In this document: positions 33,841 to 39,550 of the stretch, one piece after another
Layout of the letters: the number at the start of each line of letters is the position of its first letter
Numbering within the stretch: position 1 is the stretch's first letter
DNA from: Flavobacteriaceae bacterium CG2_30_34_30
GTDB lineage: Bacteria > Bacteroidota > Bacteroidia > Flavobacteriales > Flavobacteriaceae
Reading direction: 5' to 3'
DNA: 39,550 bases
Assembly (NCBI GenBank): GCA_001873105.1
Contig: MNYN01000078.1
Span: 1 to 39,550, forward strand
Notes under the pieces: generated by a model
The model's database searches: none
The model's input: the letters and a program-made list of their open reading frames with translations, nothing else
What the model was told of the DNA's origin: nothing
Made by a program: the position numbers and the translations under genes

Positions 33841-34071
33841 TTGTTACAACCCGACGCCAATCATCTGATAGAATTAGCCCATTATAAAATGCCTTTTGGA
33901 AAATACAAAGACTGGTTTTTGATTGATATCCCAGAATATTACTACGTTTGGTTTAAGCAAAAAGGATTCCCGGAAGGTAAATTAGGAAAAATGCTGGAAC
34001 AGATGTATGAAATAAAACTAAATGGTTTAGAAGAACTTATCTACACCATAAGAAGAAAATATCCCAAATAA
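33841..34071 (+). CDS. DUF3820 small protein
   Basis: The conserved part begins LQPDANHLIELAHYKMPFG and runs to the end (KYKDWFLIDIPEYYYVWF, KGFPEGKLGKMLEQMYEIK), the pattern of DUF3820 proteins of 70-80 residues. The TTG at 33841 gives a product of that size. An in-frame TTG at 33766 would add 25 hydroxylated and basic residues without family resemblance. No ATG is available, so the start is uncertain. Function unknown. It follows the DUF922 gene and precedes pyrG. Confidence 0.75.
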   Translation: MLQPDANHLIELAHYKMPFGKYKDWFLIDIPEYYYVWFKQKGFPEGKLGKMLEQMYEIKLNGLEELIYTIRRKYPK

Positions 34072-34119
34072 ATGAGTAACCTATATTCTGAAAACTAAAA
34101 GATATTAACCTTAATTTCA

Positions 34120-34151
34120 TTGCTCATTATCATTTCTTCTTTGTATTTTTG
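34120..34151 (+). promoter_or_regulatory. Promoter of pyrG
   Basis: TTG at 34120-34122 and TATTTTTG at 34144-34151 are separated by 21 bases, matching the Bacteroidota -33/-7 pattern. The pyrG ATG is 39 bases further on, leaving a leader of about 30 bases in which I see no attenuator. Confidence 0.65.
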
Positions 34152-34190
34152 CGCATTATTTGCAAAAATCAACCACAACCAAAAGATTAA

Positions 34191-35819
<1,629 letters not shown>

Positions 35820-35831
35820 TTAAATAATTTT

Positions 35832-35849
35832 TTTCGATTACTATCGAAA
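35832..35849 (+). promoter_or_regulatory. Hairpin in the yidC leader
   Basis: TTTCGAT (35832-35838), TACT, ATCGAAA (35843-35849) form a perfect 7-bp stem with a four-base loop, ending 11 bases before the yidC ATG. It lies between pyrG and yidC. No T-run follows on the plus strand, so it is not a typical pyrG terminator. It could affect yidC translation or message stability. Confidence 0.35.
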
Positions 35850-35860
35850 TAAGAAATAGC

Positions 35861-37747
35861 ATGGAAGAAAAAAAGTTTGATTTTAATTCCCTTATAGGTT
35901 TTGTATTAATAGCCGGAATTTTAATTTGGATGCTGTATCAAAACGCACCCACCCCTGAAGAAATCGAAGCGGAAAAAACCAAAACAGAATTAGTTGAGGC
36001 ACAAAAGAAACAACAAGAACTTCAAAAATCAATAGATACCACTGTTGTAAAAGAACAAGACGGTATAGAAATAGTTTCTGATTCGTTACAATCTTTAGAA
36101 CTTCAAAATAAACTAGGTTCTTTTGCTTATGCGGCTTCTTTACCCTCTGCCACAGATGCTATTACCACCCTTGAAAATGACGTATTAGAACTAAAAATTA
36201 GTAATAAAGGGGGATACATTGTTGAAGCAACTTTAAAGAATTTTAAAACCTACGATTCTATTCCTATTTATTTAATAAAAGATGGCAATGCCTCTTTAAA
36301 TCTTCAATTTCAAGCTGAAAATAGAGTACTTAACACAAAAGAGCTTTATTTTGAACCTACCCTAAGCCAAAATGGACAAAATAAAGTGTTGTCCATGAAG
36401 CTAAAAACTTCTGAAAACACCTATCTAGAATACCGATATGAGCTGAAACCTGGCGAATATATGTTAGATTTTGCGGTTCAATCCAAAGGGTTAAGTTCGG
36501 TTATACATACCTCTGAGCCTGCACAAATGGAATGGCAATTAAAAGCCTATCGCAAAGCCAAAAGTGTTACTTATGAAAATCGATACGCTGAATTACTATG
36601 GGAATACGAGGGCGGAAAAGACGATTATTTAGGACAAGGTAAAAGCAAAGAAGATGAAGCGAAAGACGTAACTTATATTGCTTTTAAACAACATTTCTTT
36701 ACTTCCATTTTACTTACGGACACTCCTTTTAAAACGACACGATTTTTATCGGAAAACCTAGTGGAAGATGAAGAAATAGATACCGTTTATACAAAGAATT
36801 TTGTAGCTAAATTTCCTTTAGAATTTAAATCGGGTGAACTAGCACAAACCATGAACTGGTACTATGGGCCAACTGATTTTAAAATATTAGATGGCTACAA
36901 TCGCAATTTAGATGAAGTTGTGCCATTAGGTTGGGGTATATTCGGATGGATAAACAAGTTTCTATTCATGCCTTTATTTACGTGGTTAAGCAGTTGGATT
37001 TCAAATTTTGGTATCATTATCATCGTAATGACGATATTGATTAAAATTGCCCTTTCACCGGTGCAATACAAACAGTATTTATCGCAAGCAAAAATGAAAG
37101 TTCTAAAACCGGAAATAGAAGAACTTAACAAAAAGTACAAAGATAATGCGATGAAAAAACAACAAGAAACCATGAAACTTTACAGCAAAGCAGGAGCAAG
37201 CCCAATGGCAGGATGTCTCCCCGCATTAATGCAGCTTCCTGTGTTTTATGCCTTGTTTATGTTTTTTCCTTCCGCATTTCAATTACGACAAAAAGGATTT
37301 CTTTGGGCAGACGATTTGTCTAGTTATGATAGTGTAGCTAACCTTCCTTTCTATATTCCATTTTATGGTGATCACGTGAGTTTGTTTCCTATTTTAGCAT
37401 CTATTGCTATTTTTGTGTATATGATGATGACTATGGGACAATCCATGCAAATGCAGCAACAACCCGGAATGCCAAACATGAAGTTTTTAATGTACCTGTC
37501 TCCACTGTTTATGCTCGTTTTCTTTAATAATTTTGCCAGCGGTCTTTCTTTATATTATTTTATTTCTCAGGTTATTACAATCGGAATTATGTTATTCATC
37601 AAATTTTTCATCTTAGATGAAGAGAAAATTTTGGCTCGAATTGAAGAAAATAAGCAGAAACCTAAAAAGCAAAATCGTTTTCAAAAGAAAATGGCAGAAA
37701 TGATGGAACAGGCCGAACAACAGAAAAATCTGCAAAAGAAAAAATAA
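35861..37747 (+). CDS. yidC: Membrane protein insertase YidC
   Basis: The product has 628 residues. An N-terminal membrane helix (SLIGFVLIAGILIWMLYQ) is followed by a large periplasmic beta domain (about 60-350) and the conserved Oxa1-type core. The core has WINKFLFMPLFTWLSS, IIIVMTILIKIALSPVQYKQYLS, ASPMAGCLPALMQLPVFYALF, and three later helices. The C-terminal tail is basic and rich in K and Q and may touch the ribosome. It inserts and folds inner-membrane proteins, alone or with SecYEG. Complete and of normal length for the phylum. Confidence 0.97.
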   Translation: MEEKKFDFNSLIGFVLIAGILIWMLYQNAPTPEEIEAEKTKTELVEAQKKQQELQKSIDTTVVKEQDGIEIVSDSLQSLELQNKLGSFAYAASLPSATDAITTLENDVLELKISNKGGYIVEATLKNFKTYDSIPIYLIKDGNASLNLQFQAENRVLNTKELYFEPTLSQNGQNKVLSMKLKTSENTYLEYRYELKPGEYMLDFAVQSKGLSSVIHTSEPAQMEWQLKAYRKAKSVTYENRYAELLWEYEGGKDDYLGQGKSKEDEAKDVTYIAFKQHFFTSILLTDTPFKTTRFLSENLVEDEEIDTVYTKNFVAKFPLEFKSGELAQTMNWYYGPTDFKILDGYNRNLDEVVPLGWGIFGWINKFLFMPLFTWLSSWISNFGIIIIVMTILIKIALSPVQYKQYLSQAKMKVLKPEIEELNKKYKDNAMKKQQETMKLYSKAGASPMAGCLPALMQLPVFYALFMFFPSAFQLRQKGFLWADDLSSYDSVANLPFYIPFYGDHVSLFPILASIAIFVYMMMTMGQSMQMQQQPGMPNMKFLMYLSPLFMLVFFNNFASGLSLYYFISQVITIGIMLFIKFFILDEEKILARIEENKQKPKKQNRFQKKMAEMMEQAEQQKNLQKKK

Positions 37748-37759
37748 TAGCAAGCTAGT

Positions 37760-37767
37760 TACGTTTG
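37760..37767 (+). promoter_or_regulatory. -7 element before the YwqK-like gene
   Basis: TACGTTTG matches TAnnTTTG and lies 27 bases before the ATG at 37795. It is embedded in TTAC-GTTT-GTAA. No convincing -33 TTG is present. Confidence 0.4.
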
Positions 37768-37794
37768 TAAACTAAAAGTTATTTACTTGTTACT

Positions 37795-38475
37795 ATGAGG
37801 CTACAATTTGTTGTATTTCTTTTATTTTTTAGTAGTTCTTCTATTGTTTTTTCCCAAGGAAAATCCAATCAACTAAACGAAAACGGAAACCGTCATGGAC
37901 ATTGGAAACAATACTATCCGGGAACCAATCAATTGCGTTATGAAGGTACTTTTCAAAATGGAAAAGAAATAGGCACATTTACATTTTATTGTGAAACCTG
38001 TAAAAAACAACCTTCTGTAATTAAAGAGTTTAACGCTGAAAACAACATCGCTCGCATCCAATATTTTTCAATGGATGGAAAACTTCTTACCGAGGGAGAA
38101 ATGAACGATAAAAATAGAATTGGAATGTGGTGTTACTATCAAAATAATTCTGATGTGTTACTACTTACCGAAGAATATGCAGATGGTGTCCTTCACGGCG
38201 AAAAAATTACTTACTATGAAAACGGAAAGGTAACAGAAAAAGCAAACTATGCACATGGGAAACTTCAAGGCGAAACTATTTTTTACGACAACAACGGCAC
38301 TTTAATTAAACGTCTGAACTATGTAAATGGGGAATTACACGGTATAGCAAAATTTTATACCTCTACCGGATTAATTATGATAGAGGGAAACTATAAAAAT
38401 AATAAGGAATACGGCGTTTGGAAATATTACAGTGAAGGAAACCTAGTACAAGAAGTAAATATCGAAAACAAATAA
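37795..38475 (+). CDS. Secreted MORN/YwqK-like repeat protein
   Basis: The product has 226 residues with a signal peptide (MRLQFVVFLLFFSSSSIVFS, cleavage before QGKS). The mature part is a run of YwqK-type repeats of about 20-25 residues with the pattern N-G-x-H-G-x-W-K-x-Y-Y (HGHWKQYYPG, HGEKITYYENGK, QGETIFYDNNG, YGVWKYYSEGN). Database relatives are often named toxin-antitoxin YwqK-family antitoxin, but no toxin gene is adjacent and the protein is exported, so that name is doubtful here. The repeats probably form a beta-rich surface. Function unknown. Confidence 0.82.
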   Translation: MRLQFVVFLLFFSSSSIVFSQGKSNQLNENGNRHGHWKQYYPGTNQLRYEGTFQNGKEIGTFTFYCETCKKQPSVIKEFNAENNIARIQYFSMDGKLLTEGEMNDKNRIGMWCYYQNNSDVLLLTEEYADGVLHGEKITYYENGKVTEKANYAHGKLQGETIFYDNNGTLIKRLNYVNGELHGIAKFYTSTGLIMIEGNYKNNKEYGVWKYYSEGNLVQEVNIENK

Positions 38476-38535
38476 TTCAGAAAATTTTAAGAATATATTG
38501 TCAAAGGTAGTTTACACTGCCTTTTTTTTATTTCG

Positions 38536-38543
38536 TAATTTTG
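38536..38543 (+). promoter_or_regulatory. -7 promoter element upstream of mnmA
   Basis: TAATTTTG matches TAnnTTTG. The mnmA ATG is 69 bases downstream, so the leader is about 60 bases and contains the REP-like hairpin at 38580. No clear -33 TTG is seen at 19-21 bases. Confidence 0.45.
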
Positions 38544-38579
38544 CAAACGTTAAAATGAATATTAAATAACAATTAAAAT

Positions 38580-38607
38580 CCTCTCATCTAGAGAGGAATT
38601 TAGGGTA
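38580..38607. repeat. REP-like hairpin element, copy 2, in the mnmA leader
   Basis: CCTCTC (38580-38585), ATCTA, GAGAGG (38591-38596) form a 6-bp stem followed by AATTTAGGGTAAGG. The stem core and the purine-rich tail share their plan with the element at 23917-23950, in the same orientation. It ends a few bases before the mnmA start codon, and its tail provides the only purine-rich stretch that could serve as a ribosome-binding site. Confidence 0.5.
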
Positions 38608-38612
38608 AGGAA

Positions 38613-39550
38613 ATGAAACGAGTAGTTGTAGGACTTAGCGGAGGTGTTGATTCCAGTGTGGCAGCCTTTCTTTTAAAAGAACAAGGTTATGAAGTCATTG
38701 GCTTGTTTATGAAAAACTGGCACGATGACTCGGTCACTATTTCTGATGAATGTCCATGGCTAGAGGATAGCAATGACGCTATGATGGTAGCAGAAAAATT
38801 AGGAATTCCATTTCAAACCGTCGATTTAAGCGAGCAATACAAAGAACGTATTGTGGATTATATGTTTCGCGAATATAAAAGGGGAAGAACCCCAAATCCG
38901 GATGTGTTGTGCAATAGGGAAATAAAATTTGACGCTTTTTTAAAAATCGCAATAGACTTAGGTGCTGACTTTGTTGCCACAGGACATTATTGTCGTAAGG
39001 AAACCATAGAAAAAAATGGAAAACAAATCCATAGATTACTTGCCGGAAAAGACCCCAATAAGGACCAGTCTTATTTTTTATGCCAACTATCCCAAGAACA
39101 ATTGGCAAAAACATTGTTTCCAATAGGCGAGCTTTTAAAACCCGAAGTACGTAAAATTGCCAAAGAGCAAAAATTGATTACTGCTGAAAAAAGAGATTCG
39201 CAAGGTTTATGTTTTATAGGCAAAGTGCGCTTGCCAGAATTTTTACAACAACAATTGCAGCCTAAAGAAGGACTTATCATAGAAGTGCCTGAAGATAATG
39301 CGCTTTTTACACCTACTACCATAAACACCCTTGAAAATCCCTTAGAAGTTGCCAGCAGAAAATTTAAATATACTTTAAATGATGGTAAAATTGTTGGAAA
39401 ACACCAAGGGGCTCATTATTACACCAAGGGACAGCGCAAAGGGCTGAATGTAGGCGGTACAAAAGAGCCTTTATTTATCATTGAAACCGATGTAAAAGAA
39501 AATGTCATTTACACCGGACAAGGAAAAAGCCATCCCGGTCTATACCGAAA
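38613..39550 (+). CDS. mnmA: tRNA-specific 2-thiouridylase MnmA, 3' truncated by the window edge
   Basis: The frame is open to the end of the window, with about 312 codons visible of an expected 360-400. It starts [20 protein letters not shown], with the PP-loop SGGVDSS at residues 9-15. The nucleophile cysteine lies in [12 protein letters not shown] (C100), and the second active-site cysteine in DSQGLCFIG (C200). GHYCRK and KDQSYFL motifs are present, and the C-terminal part has [17 protein letters not shown]. It thiolates U34 of Lys, Glu and Gln tRNAs with sulfur relayed from a persulfide carrier. The insert with WHDDS and [10 protein letters not shown] is as I recall in the phylum. Confidence 0.96.
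   Translation, partial: MKRVVVGLSGGVDSSVAAFLLKEQGYEVIGLFMKNWHDDSVTISDECPWLEDSNDAMMVAEKLGIPFQTVDLSEQYKERIVDYMFREYKRGRTPNPDVLCNREIKFDAFLKIAIDLGADFVATGHYCRKETIEKNGKQIHRLLAGKDPNKDQSYFLCQLSQEQLAKTLFPIGELLKPEVRKIAKEQKLITAEKRDSQGLCFIGKVRLPEFLQQQLQPKEGLIIEVPEDNALFTPTTINTLENPLEVASRKFKYTLNDGKIVGKHQGAHYYTKGQRKGLNVGGTKEPLFIIETDVKENVIYTGQGKSHPGLYR

Noticed and set aside
37795-38475. Toxin-antitoxin system based on the YwqK name
   Set aside because: The product is exported and no toxin gene is beside it.

Overview
The window looks like a chromosomal segment of a member of the Bacteroidota, most likely a marine-type Flavobacteriaceae. The evidence is the low-GC base composition, lipoproteins with short lipoboxes, weak or absent Shine-Dalgarno sequences, many promoters of the Bacteroidota form (TTG, about 20 bases, then TAnnTTTG), a bacillithiol gene (bshC), LysM and DUF922 proteins typical of the group, and a guaA / LysM / OsmC / pyrG / yidC / mnmA neighbourhood. 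No genus can be fixed from the sequence alone.

Layout. (1) 1-5263, plus strand: a cell-envelope operon (5'-truncated TPR protein, small lipoprotein, outer-membrane beta-barrel), then a lipoprotein amidohydrolase. (2) 5317-7387: a metalloprotease lipoprotein and a methyltransferase on the minus strand, and a YkgJ-type cysteine-cluster protein on the plus strand. (3) 7404-20961: a compact hydrogen-oxidation island with two divergent operons. The plus operon encodes the small and large subunits of a membrane-bound [NiFe] hydrogenase, its cytochrome b, its maturation protease, HypF, HypD and HypE. The minus operon encodes HypA, HypB, HypC, a divergent leucyl/phenylalanyl-tRNA-protein transferase homologue (Aat-like) and a 579-residue TPR protein. 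A histidine-rich NicO-type metal transporter closes the island, tail to tail with hypE. (4) 21186-28900: cell-wall and envelope genes (DUF1343/NamZ-like lipoprotein, FtsX/LolE-type permease, M14 carboxypeptidase, SIMPL protein) plus bshC. (5) 28901-39550: a candidate 6S RNA, guaA, a LysM/OsmC/DUF922/DUF3820 run, pyrG, yidC, a YwqK-like protein and the start of mnmA.

How the island works. The small subunit has a twin-arginine leader, a C-terminal membrane helix and all six proximal-cluster cysteines of oxygen-tolerant (group 1d-like) hydrogenases, so it should be anchored on the periplasmic face and feed electrons through the cytochrome b to the quinone pool. HypA/HypB and the transporter supply nickel, HypC/D/E/F build the Fe(CN)2CO unit, and the HyaD-type protease trims the large subunit. 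The hydrogenase-specific chaperones of other group 1d clusters (HyaE/HyaF, HoxO/HoxQ type) are not seen here. Instead, two proteins of no known hydrogenase role, the Aat-like enzyme and the TPR protein, are packed into the hypABC operon. They are the best candidates in the window for an undescribed maturation or quality-control module.

Other points of note are the 6S RNA candidate upstream of guaA, an operator-like double palindrome between the two hydrogenase operons, two copies of a hairpin-forming dispersed repeat (one in the mnmA leader), and a relict of what may be a PrsW-like gene.
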